64,000 nt of DNA from Tunturiibacter gelidiferens (GTDB lineage Bacteria > Acidobacteriota > Terriglobia > Terriglobales > Acidobacteriaceae), in contig NZ_JACHEB010000005.1 in the NCBI RefSeq assembly GCF_014201335.1, positions 62,001 to 126,000 of the forward strand. The letters are read 5' to 3'. Both the position numbers and the translations under genes were made by a program. How positions within the stretch are numbered: position 1 is the stretch's first letter; every line of letters starts with the position of its first letter. Below are positions 40,840 through 50,284 of this stretch, piece after piece. The notes below the pieces were generated by a model that ran no database searches, had not been told where the DNA came from, and saw nothing but the letters and a program-made list of their open reading frames with translations.

Positions 40840-43659
40840 TTAGAGGCGCTCCAGCTGGGCAAACTTCTCCACCAGCTTCTTTACGCCGTGCTGTTGAAAT
40901 TGTACTGTAATCTTCGCGTCATCCCCATCGCCTTCGCGACGAAACACAATTCCTTCGCCGTATTTGGGATGCCTGACCCGCGAACCCTGCTTCAATCCAG
41001 TCTTTCCAGTCTGTTCCTGAACCTCTAACTTCGGACGCGAGATCTTCTTTCCGCGTGCGGCGAAGAAGCTGGCAATGTTGTCCATCGACTGCCCTGGGGC
41101 CGCGGTTCTATCGCTGTATCTCGCCCGGTTGTTCACTCCAGGAAGCCCAGAAGCCTGCGTCCGGGCTCGCTCACCGCTTTGGTCCTCATCTTCATAGCTG
41201 TAATGCCGCTCGTTCTCTTCGCCGTTAGGACGGCCGAACTTGTTCGCCTTGGGGTAGGGAGTCGCATACGCGCCACCGTAAGCTGAACCATAATCCGATC
41301 CGGAAAACTGTGGTCGCGCGGGCGGACTTCCCAAATCCTCCACAAGTTTGCTCGGAATCTCTTCCAGAAATCGTGAAGCGATGCTCGCTTCCGGCATATC
41401 GCTTCCATATCGTCGTCTATATCTAGCTCGGGTCATGATCAGCGTATCCATCGCCCTCGTCATTCCGACATAGCAAAGCCGACGTTCTTCCTCGAGCCCA
41501 GTTGGATCCGTCAGAGTCCGGGAGTGCGGGAAAAGCCCCTCTTCCATACCGGTCAAAAAAACCAGCGGAAACTCCAAACCTTTGGCCGCGTGCAAAGTCA
41601 TTAGCGTTACTCTCGCCTCTTCACTGTAGCTATCTGCATCACTCACCAACGCTGCGTGATCCAAAAACTCATGTAGCGTCTCGCCGCGCTCCTGTGCATC
41701 CTGCGCTGCGTTTGCGAGTTCCTTCAAATTCTCGATTCGCGAAAAGGACTCTGGGGTAGCTTCTTCTTCGAGCGCTCGAATGTATCCACTTCGGTCGTTC
41801 AGGAACTTGATGAGTTCTGGTAGGGTCGCTGCATCACCCGGTTTACGAAACGCTGGCTTTTCGTCCGCCATTTTGATCTCTGCGGCCCTCTCCACTGTCG
41901 TACTTGCGGATCGTTTGAGGACTACGGGCGCGAATGGATTAAAACTCGCTGAGTCGATTCCGTGGGCAGCGTTCGAGTCTGAAGAGTTTTCGGCTGCAAT
42001 CGTGGAAATCTCTTCGCTAGGGCCAAAGTCGAACCCGAAGTTGAAGCTAGTATCGAAACTATTCGCTCTCGTGTCCTCGGGTTCAAATCCGGAATTCTCT
42101 TCTCCAAAACCAAAAGAAACATCTGCTTCGGCGTCTTCAACTGTCTCCGAGAGCAGGGAAGCGTCATTGGCCGGCGCGAGATCCGAAGCTAGCTTCTCCG
42201 CAAAATCGGGCCCCAACATTGCCCGTGCATCCTCAATCAGACGTCTGAATCCACTCAAGGACTGCAACGCGCGCGCAGGTAGCAGCTTATCTTCAATGGT
42301 GTGCCCTATCGCGTCCCAAGTGCTCATCCCGCTCGATAGGGCCATTCTCTCTAACGTCTCCATGGTCGTTTTGCCAATTCCGCGAGGCGGAGAGTTCACA
42401 ACTCGCGCCAGCGCGACTGAGTCGTGCACATTCTGCACCAGCTTCATGTAGCTCAGAATGTCCTTCACCTCGGCGCGGTCATAAAAGCTGAATCCTCCCA
42501 CCATGTGGTACTGAATCTGGTAACGTCGCAATGCCTCTTCAACGAGGCGCGACTGAGAGTTCGTTCGATATAAGACCGCACATCTTGGCAAATCGACCTG
42601 TCCGCCGGCTTCCCTCAGATATCGCTGGACTCGATCGGCAATAAACAGCGCTTCATTCTCACCATCAGGAGCTTCGTAGTAGCCAATCAGACTGCCACCC
42701 TCTCGCGTGGTGAAGAGATTTTTACCTTTGCGCTGCGTATTCTGCGCCACAACTGCGCCCGCGCCTTCCAAAATTACCTGCGTTGAACGATAGTTCTGTT
42801 CAAGTCGTATCGTCTTTGTCTCAGGAAAATCCTTCTCAAACTCCAAGATGTTTTTTATGTCTGCGCCACGCCAGCTGTAGATTGACTGGTCCTCATCGCC
42901 CACCACACAGACGTTTGCGTCAGGACCAGCCAGTAGCTTCATCAGCTCATATTGTGGTCGGTTCGTGTCCTGATACTCATCGATCAAAAGGTATTTGTAG
43001 CGGCGGTTATACCTTTCTCTCGTCTCTCCAGACGACTTCAGGAGCCGGACGGTTTCCAGGAGTAGATCGTCAAAGTCCAGCGCATTCGCTTTAAATAATT
43101 CCTTCTTATAAATCTCAAAGATGTGAGCGATCTTCTCTTCCATGGGATTGGTGCTCGCAAGGAAATACTCCTGCGGGTCGATCATGTGATTCTTTGCCCA
43201 CGAAATTCGCCCAAGCGCCACTCTCGGCTTTAGGGACTTGTCATCAATCGCCAGACGCTTCAATGCTTGCTTTACGACTGCCTGCTGATCGGTCTCATCG
43301 TAGATCGCAAAGGTTTTGGTCAGACCAACCGCTCCCACGCGCAGCGCTTCTATGTCCCGTCGTAATACACGCACACAGAAGCTGTGAAACGTAGCCAGCA
43401 TCGGTTTCGTGAGGCTGCCGTGGCCCAAGATCTTGTCCACTCGCTCAGCCATCTCTTTGGCGGCCTTATTCGTGAAAGTCACAGCGAGAATGGCATCAGC
43501 GGGCACACCGCGCTCCTGAATGAGATAAGCGATGCGATGCGTAATGACGCGGGTCTTGCCAGATCCGGCGCCCGCCAACAAAAGCACAGGTCCATCCACG
43601 GACCGGATTCCCTCCTGTTGCTGAGGATTCATATTTTCTAAAAGTCGACTCAACTTCAT
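40840..43659 (-). CDS. pcrA: UvrD/PcrA-type DNA helicase with acidic insertion
   Basis: Start set at ATG 43659 with GGAG just ahead; the frame extends three codons to TTG 43668. The 939-aa protein has all SF1A motifs: LLAGAGSGKTR (Walker A), FTNKAAKEMAERV, LIDEYQDTNRPQ (Walker B), GDEDQSIYSWRGAD, LEQNYRS, TLHAAKGLEFPLVF and EERRLCYVGMTRA. PcrA is usually about 720-780 residues; the excess is an acidic, Phe/Gly/Ser-rich stretch at about 490-620 within the 2B region, between FAEKLASDL and LPELIKFLNDRSGY. The C-terminal Tudor-like RNA-polymerase-binding end (GSRVRHPKYGEGIVF) is present. Role: replication and repair helicase. Confidence 0.94.
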   Translation of the reverse strand: MKLSRLLENMNPQQQEGIRSVDGPVLLLAGAGSGKTRVITHRIAYLIQERGVPADAILAVTFTNKAAKEMAERVDKILGHGSLTKPMLATFHSFCVRVLRRDIEALRVGAVGLTKTFAIYDETDQQAVVKQALKRLAIDDKSLKPRVALGRISWAKNHMIDPQEYFLASTNPMEEKIAHIFEIYKKELFKANALDFDDLLLETVRLLKSSGETRERYNRRYKYLLIDEYQDTNRPQYELMKLLAGPDANVCVVGDEDQSIYSWRGADIKNILEFEKDFPETKTIRLEQNYRSTQVILEGAGAVVAQNTQRKGKNLFTTREGGSLIGYYEAPDGENEALFIADRVQRYLREAGGQVDLPRCAVLYRTNSQSRLVEEALRRYQIQYHMVGGFSFYDRAEVKDILSYMKLVQNVHDSVALARVVNSPPRGIGKTTMETLERMALSSGMSTWDAIGHTIEDKLLPARALQSLSGFRRLIEDARAMLGPDFAEKLASDLAPANDASLLSETVEDAEADVSFGFGEENSGFEPEDTRANSFDTSFNFGFDFGPSEEISTIAAENSSDSNAAHGIDSASFNPFAPVVLKRSASTTVERAAEIKMADEKPAFRKPGDAATLPELIKFLNDRSGYIRALEEEATPESFSRIENLKELANAAQDAQERGETLHEFLDHAALVSDADSYSEEARVTLMTLHAAKGLEFPLVFLTGMEEGLFPHSRTLTDPTGLEEERRLCYVGMTRAMDTLIMTRARYRRRYGSDMPEASIASRFLEEIPSKLVEDLGSPPARPQFSGSDYGSAYGGAYATPYPKANKFGRPNGEENERHYSYEDEDQSGERARTQASGLPGVNNRARYSDRTAAPGQSMDNIASFFAARGKKISRPKLEVQEQTGKTGLKQGSRVRHPKYGEGIVFRREGDGDDAKITVQFQQHGVKKLVEKFAQLERL

Positions 43660-43930
43660 ACACTCCAATATCTATTTTAAGCTCTTCCGAGACAGGCTCT
43701 CCGCGCGTTCTAGAAAATGGCCAAAACCCCTGCTTTTATTGTTCATTTGCGAACAGCTTGTCCACTCATGGACAGCGCCAAATTTTGATTAAGACTGCAA
43801 CATTAATTCGCAGATCAAAATGATTTTTTGGGGAACTAGCTTCGTCCAACTTGCGTAACTCAATTCACGACGGGCTCCCTGATCCATGGCAGAGAACTTC
43901 AGTCGAAATCTTGAAGTAACGGAGCGTAGT

Positions 43931-44275
43931 ATGAAACGTCACAACCTCTTGACCGTCGCAGTCGTCGCTACCTCTCTCCTTGCAGTTCCGGCCATATACG
44001 CTGCTCCTGCAAGCATCTCATCTCCTGTTCATGCGATGTTTGGCAAGACGAAGACCAATAACGTTAAACTGAACCTTCGCAACGACACCGCTTCTTCTTT
44101 GCAGATCCTGGTCGGCGATAAGCCTATGACGCTTGAGCCCGGCAAGCTAGTTAACCTCGAGGTTCCAGTAGGAACACGCATCGTCGCCAACAGTGCTACT
44201 CCAAACCATGCGGTAGGATCGCTTATTGAAGAAGTAATTAAGGACCATAGCGGCGCTACAATCGCAATCCGCTAA
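43931..44275 (+). CDS. Small exported protein of unknown function
   Basis: The start ATG 43931 (MKRHNLLTVAVVATS) has GGAG six bases upstream; a longer frame from 43886 precedes it. Signal peptide about 1-25, cleavage after IYA or AAPA. The mature domain of about 90 residues is beta-rich (NNVKLNLRNDTASSLQILVG, PMTLEPGKLVNLEVPVGTRI, ATIAIR) and looks like an immunoglobulin-like or cupredoxin-like sandwich without metal ligands. Single gene, followed by a hairpin. Confidence 0.72.
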   Translation: MKRHNLLTVAVVATSLLAVPAIYAAPASISSPVHAMFGKTKTNNVKLNLRNDTASSLQILVGDKPMTLEPGKLVNLEVPVGTRIVANSATPNHAVGSLIEEVIKDHSGATIAIR

Positions 44276-44300
44276 GAAGTCTTAGACCATTGCCCTTGAA

Positions 44301-44334
44301 GGCCGACCGCGTTCACGCAAGATCCCGGTCGGCC
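44301..44334 (+). terminator. Hairpin after the small exported protein gene
   Basis: GGCCGACCG (44301-44309) pairs with CGGTCGGCC (44326-44334) across a 16-base loop. No T run follows, so it may be a Rho-assisted or mRNA 3'-end structure rather than a classic terminator. Confidence 0.4.
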
Positions 44335-44408
44335 GACGGCTCCCAATTAACGTCGTTCACGTCCGTCATAGGGATCTACAGCGCTACACCCCTTGATATC
44401 CTCATCGT

Positions 44409-44984
44409 ATGATTCGCAACGTCGCAGTCTTCTGTGCGTCCTCCAATGGTCTTCATACTGTCTATCGAACCGCCGCCGAGAATCTGGGTCACGCACTCGC
44501 CATCCGCAATATCGGCGTCATCTATGGAGGCGCCAATGTCGGTCTAATGCAGGCCGTTGCCGAGGCGGCCTTAATCGCTGACGGCAGAGTGATAGGCGTC
44601 ATTCCTGAGGTTCTGGTAGATCTCGAAGTGGCACATCATGGCATCACCGAACTTCACGTCACGAGCACCATGCACACGCGAAAGGCGCTCATCGGAGAAA
44701 AAGCCGACGCGTTCATCGCGTTGCCGGGAGGCTTCGGCACATTCGAGGAACTCTTCGAAGTCCTCGCTTGGCACACCCTCAAGCTCCACACGAAGCCCAT
44801 TCTCTTACTGAATACACATGGTTTCTACGACAAGCTTCTCACCTTCCTTGACCACTGCGTAGAAGAAGGGATGCTCAAGCCGAAGAACCGCGAGCTCCTT
44901 CTTGTCGCAGATACAGTTGATGAGGCGCTTGTGATGCTAAAGTTGGACGACCGAAGAGCTTCTACGGCAGAATCGCACAATTGA
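44409..44984 (+). CDS. LOG-family (TIGR00730) nucleotide 5'-monophosphate phosphoribohydrolase
   Basis: The 191-aa Rossmann-fold protein shows GGANVGLMQAVAEAAL (40-55), MHTRKALIGEKAD (88-100) and PGGFGTFEELFEVLAW (106-121), the diagnostic PGGxGTxxE of LOG/lysine-decarboxylase-like proteins. Family members split cytokinin riboside 5'-monophosphate or other nucleoside monophosphates into base and ribose-5-phosphate. In a bacterium this may be a purine or nucleotide housekeeping function. It stands alone. Confidence 0.9.
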   Translation: MIRNVAVFCASSNGLHTVYRTAAENLGHALAIRNIGVIYGGANVGLMQAVAEAALIADGRVIGVIPEVLVDLEVAHHGITELHVTSTMHTRKALIGEKADAFIALPGGFGTFEELFEVLAWHTLKLHTKPILLLNTHGFYDKLLTFLDHCVEEGMLKPKNRELLLVADTVDEALVMLKLDDRRASTAESHN

Positions 44985-45140
44985 TATAGTATGACGCTAA
45001 CGATGATGCGCATTCGCATTTCAAACTAGCCACAATTCCGGTCCATAGGACGAGCCCAGCCTCGCAATGCGATCCGATTTGGTTGAATAGCACGCATCCA
45101 TTACGCAGGATCCGCAACTGCTCTATCTGCGTTGGAAATC

Positions 45141-45590
45141 TCATGCACCGTCTTCCAATTTTTGCTTCGTCATGCAGATATCGCAACGACACACCCGCCG
45201 GAGATACTCCCAGGAGTAAATTCCACTTTCGTGTCCATCGTTCCACTTGAACCGTAGCGCATACTTACCTACCGGCGTCACCTCCAACGGTCTCGCTGGA
45301 GCCTCATACATTTTCAGTAAAGTCTGATCTTTTGCCCTCGCCTCCCCCGGCAGCCTGCCCGTCTTCTCACGGTCCTCGTGGCATGTAGCGCATGGACACG
45401 CATTCCGCAACCACACGAAGTTCCACACGCTCTTGTGCCCGTCATGCCACTCGATCTCGACGCCAGTCCCGTCGGTCTTCTTCACCCGTACCTTTTTTGG
45501 ACTTACCGAGCTTGTAGGCATCTCTTCGTGCTCCGCGTCTTCCCGGCGCGCCCGCTCCGCGCTGACAATACGAATTCCCTCATGACTCAT
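45141..45590 (-). CDS. DUF971 domain protein (gamma-butyrobetaine hydroxylase N-terminal-like)
   Basis: I prefer ATG 45590 (MSHEGIRIVSAERA), which has GAGGGAG at a suitable distance, over ATG 45617. The 149-aa protein contains one DUF971 domain: GVEIEWHDGHKSVWNFVWLR, CPCATC, YALRFKWNDGHESGIYSWEYL. Two cysteine pairs (CPCATC and CRCDIC) could bind iron-sulfur or zinc, as suggested for this family, which is often linked to Fe-S assembly. Context gives no partner; the TauE-like gene upstream is 58 bases away on the same strand. Confidence 0.85.
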   Translation of the reverse strand: MSHEGIRIVSAERARREDAEHEEMPTSSVSPKKVRVKKTDGTGVEIEWHDGHKSVWNFVWLRNACPCATCHEDREKTGRLPGEARAKDQTLLKMYEAPARPLEVTPVGKYALRFKWNDGHESGIYSWEYLRRVCRCDICMTKQKLEDGA

Positions 45591-45648
45591 AGCGCGTTCT
45601 CCCTCTGCGGTTCCCATATCGTCACTACGTCTTCAGATACCTTCACCC

Positions 45649-46440
45649 TTACGCCGTCCATCGGCCAACTCTCCAGAAGAAATAAGCAGCCATCACGCAT
45701 CCGGTAATCACAACGATGGTACGTAGCACATTCGGATTCATTCGCCGGGCATATTGTGCCCCAACATATCCGCCAACGCCGGCGAATATCATTGAGATTA
45801 GGCAGTAACGCCAGATTATTGCGCCGCTGAATAAAAACGTGACCACGGCGCAGAAGTTAGACAAACACGCGGCAAGCACCTTGAGCGAGTTCAGTGCGTT
45901 CATCTCCTCTACTCCAAACAACGCCAGCGCGCTCATAATCAAAAAGCCAGCTCCAGCACCAAAGTAGCCGATGTAAAAGCACACTGGCAGTAGAACAAAA
46001 AACAACGGCGCCAGAGCAGGTGCTCTCTTGACATGAGGCTCAGTTGATCGTTTCCGCAGCCATTGCGACACCGGACCGCTGATTCCAAACAACAGGGAAG
46101 CGACCAGCAGAAGCCACGGCACCATATGTAGAAACGTTATTTGCCTAGTATGGAGCAGTACAACAGCGCCGCTTACACCGCCGAGAACCGAAGCCGCACA
46201 TACAACCGGCAAAAGATCCCGTTTTAGATCTTCGCGTAATGCGGCGACCGAGGTTAGTTGTCCGGGCCATAGCGCGACCGTATTTGTCGCATTTGCCTGA
46301 ATAGGGGCCACTCCGATTGCCAGCATAGCCGGAAAGGATACAAACGATCCGCCTCCCGCCATCGCATTCATCACACCAGCGATAAAAGACGCCGTGACGA
46401 GCCAAACGTAATTCCAATGTGAACCAAGACTCGAGATCAT
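45649..46440 (-). CDS. Sulfite exporter TauE/SafE (TSUP) family protein
   Basis: The 263-aa membrane protein has about eight helices in two halves. The first half opens with MNAMAGGGSFVSFPAMLAIG and NATNTVALWPGQ, and the second with YFGAGAGFLIMSALALFG and LNSLKVLAA, the repeated glycine-rich motifs of TSUP. Family members export sulfite, sulfoacetate or related organosulfur anions; the substrate here is unknown. It precedes the DUF971 gene and may be cotranscribed. Confidence 0.9.
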   Translation of the reverse strand: MISSLGSHWNYVWLVTASFIAGVMNAMAGGGSFVSFPAMLAIGVAPIQANATNTVALWPGQLTSVAALREDLKRDLLPVVCAASVLGGVSGAVVLLHTRQITFLHMVPWLLLVASLLFGISGPVSQWLRKRSTEPHVKRAPALAPLFFVLLPVCFYIGYFGAGAGFLIMSALALFGVEEMNALNSLKVLAACLSNFCAVVTFLFSGAIIWRYCLISMIFAGVGGYVGAQYARRMNPNVLRTIVVITGCVMAAYFFWRVGRWTA

Positions 46441-46514
46441 CCATCTTCCATTGTATCGAGTCCGGGTCGACCGTCTGAGTTGTAGTCAGACATCTCTTAG
46501 GTTTCACGGTGGTT

Positions 46515-47297
46515 TCACACTGCTGTTGGCATCTCCGGAGTCGCCGCAATCAGCCGACGCGTATATTCGTGTCGCGGCGTATCGCAAACCTGTTCGCACA
46601 CCCCCAACTCCACCAGGCGCCCGCGCTGCATTACCGCCACCCTGTCGCATAAATATCGCACCAGGGGCATGGAATGCGAGATGAATAAATAGGTCAGTCC
46701 ATATTCTCTTTGTAAGTCCCGCAGCAAATTCACAACTTGAGCTCCCACGCTTACATCCAGCGCACTCACCGGCTCATCCAACACCACAAACTCGGGTCTG
46801 AGCGCCAACGCACGCGCAATATTAATTCTCTGTCGCTGCCCGCCACTGAATTCATGGGGAAACCGTTCAAGCGCCGACTCGTCCAAACCAACCGTCCACA
46901 ACATCTCTTTCAAGCGCGAAGCCAGACCTTCAAGTGGTTTCTCCCTATGAATCTCAAATGGCTCGGCGAGAATCTGCTTCACCCGCATCCGTGGATTCAA
47001 CGCCGCGTAGGGGTCCTGAAATACAATCTGCATGCGTCGCCGCATTCCTCGCGTCTCGCGTGAAGTCGCGGACAGTAAATCCTGCTCTCTATACCACACC
47101 TCACCAGCAGTAGGTTCTACCAGCCGTAACAAAAGGCGTGCGACAGTGCTCTTTCCTGAACCGGATTCACCAACCAATCCCAAAGTCTCTCCCTGCCTGA
47201 TCACAAACGAAACGTCGTCCACTACTCGGTGTCCCCTCCCATACTCCTTCACCAAGCCCCGAGCCTCGACCAATGCGACCGCTTCATTCGTGGACAT
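46515..47297 (-). CDS. ABC transporter ATP-binding protein, oligopeptide/dipeptide (OppF/DppF) type, orphan
   Basis: The start is set at ATG 47297 (MSTNEAVALVEARGLV), since the sequence upstream of it does not look like ABC ATPase. The 260-aa protein has Walker A GESGSGKST, the Q-loop region QIVFQDPYAALNPRM typical of Opp/Dpp ATPases, signature FSGGQRQR, Walker B VVLDEPVSALD and H-loop ISHSM, and ends with the short peptide-transporter C-terminus. No permease, binding protein or OppD partner lies in the window, so it must work with subunits encoded elsewhere. Confidence 0.88.
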   Translation of the reverse strand: MSTNEAVALVEARGLVKEYGRGHRVVDDVSFVIRQGETLGLVGESGSGKSTVARLLLRLVEPTAGEVWYREQDLLSATSRETRGMRRRMQIVFQDPYAALNPRMRVKQILAEPFEIHREKPLEGLASRLKEMLWTVGLDESALERFPHEFSGGQRQRINIARALALRPEFVVLDEPVSALDVSVGAQVVNLLRDLQREYGLTYLFISHSMPLVRYLCDRVAVMQRGRLVELGVCEQVCDTPRHEYTRRLIAATPEMPTAV

Positions 47298-47618
47298 AGC
47301 CGGATGGTAGCATTCGGCCCCGATTGGTTCACAAATACTCATGTGCCGGAATCTAAGAAGACCTGCGACCTGTCTTAGATTCAACTCGGGCTAAAGCTAA
47401 ATTTGAGCAGAAGACTTAGTTTCTAAGGCGACTTTAAGGGCGCGCGAAGATCAATACGGCAAAGGTGAACTCAGATTGGTTCTTTGGATAGTGCGCAGCG
47501 AATTTCGACCGAAGCACCTATCGATATACTTCTCAGGAGGAAATATCAGATGTTTCCCTTCCTGTAGGAATTCTTAAGATTCTGCGGGTAACTATCACTT
47601 AGACCGGAGTTCTTCTAA
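47298..47618. other. 321-base region upstream of the GH3 gene, with a strong ribosome site before a five-codon frame
   Basis: No ordinary gene is visible. AGGAGG (47535-47540) is followed nine bases later by ATG and the five-codon frame MFPFL (47550-47567), ending 51 bases before the GH3 start. The sequence GGAATTCTTAAGATTC around 47567-47582 could form a short hairpin. No convincing sigma-70 promoter is seen. Confidence 0.35.
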
Positions 47619-50201
47619 ATGTTCATGCGAAAATGTCCTGCTCTGACATACCGCGCCATCGTGGTCGGCGCGCTACTTCTGACGAGTATCCCTGGCCTCG
47701 CACAGTTCGTTGGCAACAACCCCCAAGCTGTGGACAAACGCGTGAACGATCTTCTTGCGAAGATGACGCTCGATGAAAAGATCGATCTAATCGGCGGCGA
47801 CACCCCCTTCCGAACTCATGCTGTGCCGCGGTTAGGCATTCCCTACTTCCAAATGGCGGACGGTCCTGTGGGCGCGCATATTCCAGCACCAACGATTGCT
47901 TATGCCGCAGGCATCGGTCTCGCAGCTTCGTGGGACAGGACGCTTGCCGTGAGCATCGGCCAGCAACTCGGCCGCGATTCACGCTCTCGTGGCGCGGCAT
48001 TTCTCCTGGGCCCGGGCGTAAACATCTATCGGGCTCCGATGAACGGCCGCAACTTCGAATACTTTGGCGAAGATCCTTTCCTCGCCAGCGCAATTGCCGT
48101 CGGTTATATCCAGGGCGTGCAGCAGGAGGGTGTTTCAGCAACCGTCAAACACTATCTAGGCAACAACTCCGAGTATCTACGCCACGATTCAGACTCAGTC
48201 ATCGACGAACGGACCTTACGGGAGATTTACATGCCCGTCTTTGAGGCTGCCGTTAAGACCGCAAAGGTCGGCGCTATCATGGACTCCTACAACATCACAA
48301 ATGGTGAACACATGACGCAGAACCGGCGTCTTAACATCGACGTTGCGAAAGATCAATGGCACTTTCCCGGCGTCATCATGTCGGACTGGGTCTCAACCTA
48401 CGATAGTGCGGCGGACGTCAAAGGTGGTCTCGATCTCGAGATGCCCTTTGGCGTCTACTACTCCAAAGATAAATTGCTCCCGCTACTGAAAGACGGCGCC
48501 ATTACCGAGGCCGAGATCGATGAGAAGGTGCGTCGAATTCTACGCGTTGCGATCGACTTTGGCTGGCTCGATAGACCACAACTGGACACCAACATACCGC
48601 GCTACAATCTCGACGGCCGCGCAGCGTCGTTGCAGGGTGCGCTTGAAGGTGCTGTCCTGCTTAAGAACGACAACGCTCTTCCTCTCGACAAAAATACTCT
48701 CAAGACGATCGCAGTCATTGGACCGACAGCAAACCAGACCATCACTACCGGAGGCGGCAGCGGCGAGGTCGTCAGTTTTGCAAATACGAATCTCTTGGTC
48801 GGCGTCAGTAACTACGTCGGGCTCCAAACCAAAGTTCTGTACGCTCGTGGTCTCCGTAGCGTTAACCAGATGTCTCGTCTGACGCGCTTTACGACCGATG
48901 CGCAGGGCACAACTCCAGGGGTCACGCACATCACCTTCGCAAAGGCGAATCTTGAAGGAGAAGTTACGGGCACGGTTACGGAAACGGCGATGCTCACCGC
49001 CGGTTCCACGCGCCGAGAGCCCGAAGAGCAGGAGCTGAACGCCCTCACTTCGCACAGGAGCGCCTCCCCTTACGTACGAAACACCACAAGCAGCCGCTGG
49101 ACCGGGTATTACACACCTACCGATGCCGACAAGTTTGCTATCTTTGTCCAGACCGACGGGAAATATCGACTCCTGGTCGATGATGTAGTCGTCTTCGATA
49201 GCTCCGTAGTCCCAAAGTACATCCTCAACCAGACCACTTTGGACTTGCCCCCCGCTCCACACAAAGTGGTTCTGGAACAGCTTTCTCAGCAGATCGGATC
49301 CGTCTCCGGCATGCGCGTCGGCATCGCTCCTCTTAGCACGGTCGTAGAGAAGGATGCCCTCGAGATGGCCTCTCACGCGGACACGGTCATCCTTGCGGTT
49401 GGTTTCAACGCATCGTCCGAATCTGAAGGAGGAGATCGCACCTTCGAGCTTCCCGTCGGCCAGGAGCAGCTTATCCAACAAATCGCAGCCGTCGGGAAGA
49501 AGACAATCGTCTTCATCACCTCTGGCGGCAGCGTCGATGTTTCGAACTGGAAAGATAAGGTTCAGGGAATCTTCGAGACTTGGTACGCCGGGGAAGAGGG
49601 TGGCACCGCAGCGGCCCGACTTCTCTTTGGGCAAGACAATCCGTCCGGCCACCTGCCCATTAGCTGGGAAAAGAGGATTACGGATAATCCGAGTTACTCG
49701 AGCTACTATCCGGACCCCGGCACAAATAAGATCGTCTACCGAGAGGGAATCTTCGTGGGTTATCGCGGTTACGAGCATAACCACGTAGAGCTCCAATATC
49801 CTTTTGGATTCGGCCTCTCCTATACGACCTTCTCGTTCAGCAAACTAAAGACCACGCCGCTGATCGATGGCCACATTACTGTAACGTGCGATGTCACAAA
49901 CACAGGAAATCGTTCAGGAGCAACCGTGGCCCAGCTTTACGTTGGACAAGTCTCGCCCACCGTCGACCGTCCTGTAAAAGAACTAAGGGGATTTGAACGG
50001 GTCGTTCTGCAACCAGGGGAGACCAAACATGTCTCGTTTAGTCTTGAACCTCGCAGCTTCAGTTACTTCGACGTCAAAACTTCAAGCTGGCGGGCAGATG
50101 CGGGAGCATACGATCTCACGTTAGGCGACTCGTCGCAAGACACCCAACAGAAGATGACGATCCAAATCGCAAAACCTCTGACAGTCTCTGTTAGCGAGTA
50201 G
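47619..50201 (+). CDS. Exported glycoside hydrolase family 3 (beta-glucosidase type) with PA14 domain
   Basis: The 860-aa protein starts at ATG 47619 with GGAG upstream. Signal peptide about 1-29 (ending PGLAQ). GH3 N-domain about 40-300 has KHYLGNNSE (178-186) and the nucleophile Asp256 in VIMSDWVS. The C-domain is split by an inserted PA14-like sugar-binding domain (SSRWTGYYTPTDADKFAIFV, YRLLVDDVVVFDS). A fibronectin III-like end follows (GFGLSYTTFSFSKL, VKELRGFERVVLQPGETK). It should remove terminal beta-linked glucose or related sugars from oligosaccharides in the periplasm. It is followed by a hairpin (50250-50284). Confidence 0.92.
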   Translation: MFMRKCPALTYRAIVVGALLLTSIPGLAQFVGNNPQAVDKRVNDLLAKMTLDEKIDLIGGDTPFRTHAVPRLGIPYFQMADGPVGAHIPAPTIAYAAGIGLAASWDRTLAVSIGQQLGRDSRSRGAAFLLGPGVNIYRAPMNGRNFEYFGEDPFLASAIAVGYIQGVQQEGVSATVKHYLGNNSEYLRHDSDSVIDERTLREIYMPVFEAAVKTAKVGAIMDSYNITNGEHMTQNRRLNIDVAKDQWHFPGVIMSDWVSTYDSAADVKGGLDLEMPFGVYYSKDKLLPLLKDGAITEAEIDEKVRRILRVAIDFGWLDRPQLDTNIPRYNLDGRAASLQGALEGAVLLKNDNALPLDKNTLKTIAVIGPTANQTITTGGGSGEVVSFANTNLLVGVSNYVGLQTKVLYARGLRSVNQMSRLTRFTTDAQGTTPGVTHITFAKANLEGEVTGTVTETAMLTAGSTRREPEEQELNALTSHRSASPYVRNTTSSRWTGYYTPTDADKFAIFVQTDGKYRLLVDDVVVFDSSVVPKYILNQTTLDLPPAPHKVVLEQLSQQIGSVSGMRVGIAPLSTVVEKDALEMASHADTVILAVGFNASSESEGGDRTFELPVGQEQLIQQIAAVGKKTIVFITSGGSVDVSNWKDKVQGIFETWYAGEEGGTAAARLLFGQDNPSGHLPISWEKRITDNPSYSSYYPDPGTNKIVYREGIFVGYRGYEHNHVELQYPFGFGLSYTTFSFSKLKTTPLIDGHITVTCDVTNTGNRSGATVAQLYVGQVSPTVDRPVKELRGFERVVLQPGETKHVSFSLEPRSFSYFDVKTSSWRADAGAYDLTLGDSSQDTQQKMTIQIAKPLTVSVSE

Positions 50202-50249
50202 TCGGGTAAAAGGCCGACTATAAGCGTGTCTAAGGATGGTCAAGACTGT

Positions 50250-50284
50250 CTGCAACCGTTCGTCACCGTGGCGAGCGGTTGCAG
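50250..50284 (+). terminator. Hairpin after the GH3 gene
   Basis: CTGCAACCG (50250-50258) pairs with CGGTTGCAG (50276-50284), and the inner bases can continue as TCGTCA/TGGCGA with one wobble. It lies 48 bases after the stop codon. There is no T run, so termination is uncertain. Confidence 0.4.

Noticed and set aside
45060..45140. Minus-strand stretch that looked tRNA-like (AGATAGAGCAGTTG..)
   Set aside because: No GGTTCGAATCC-type T-loop and no acceptor-stem pairing; probably chance.
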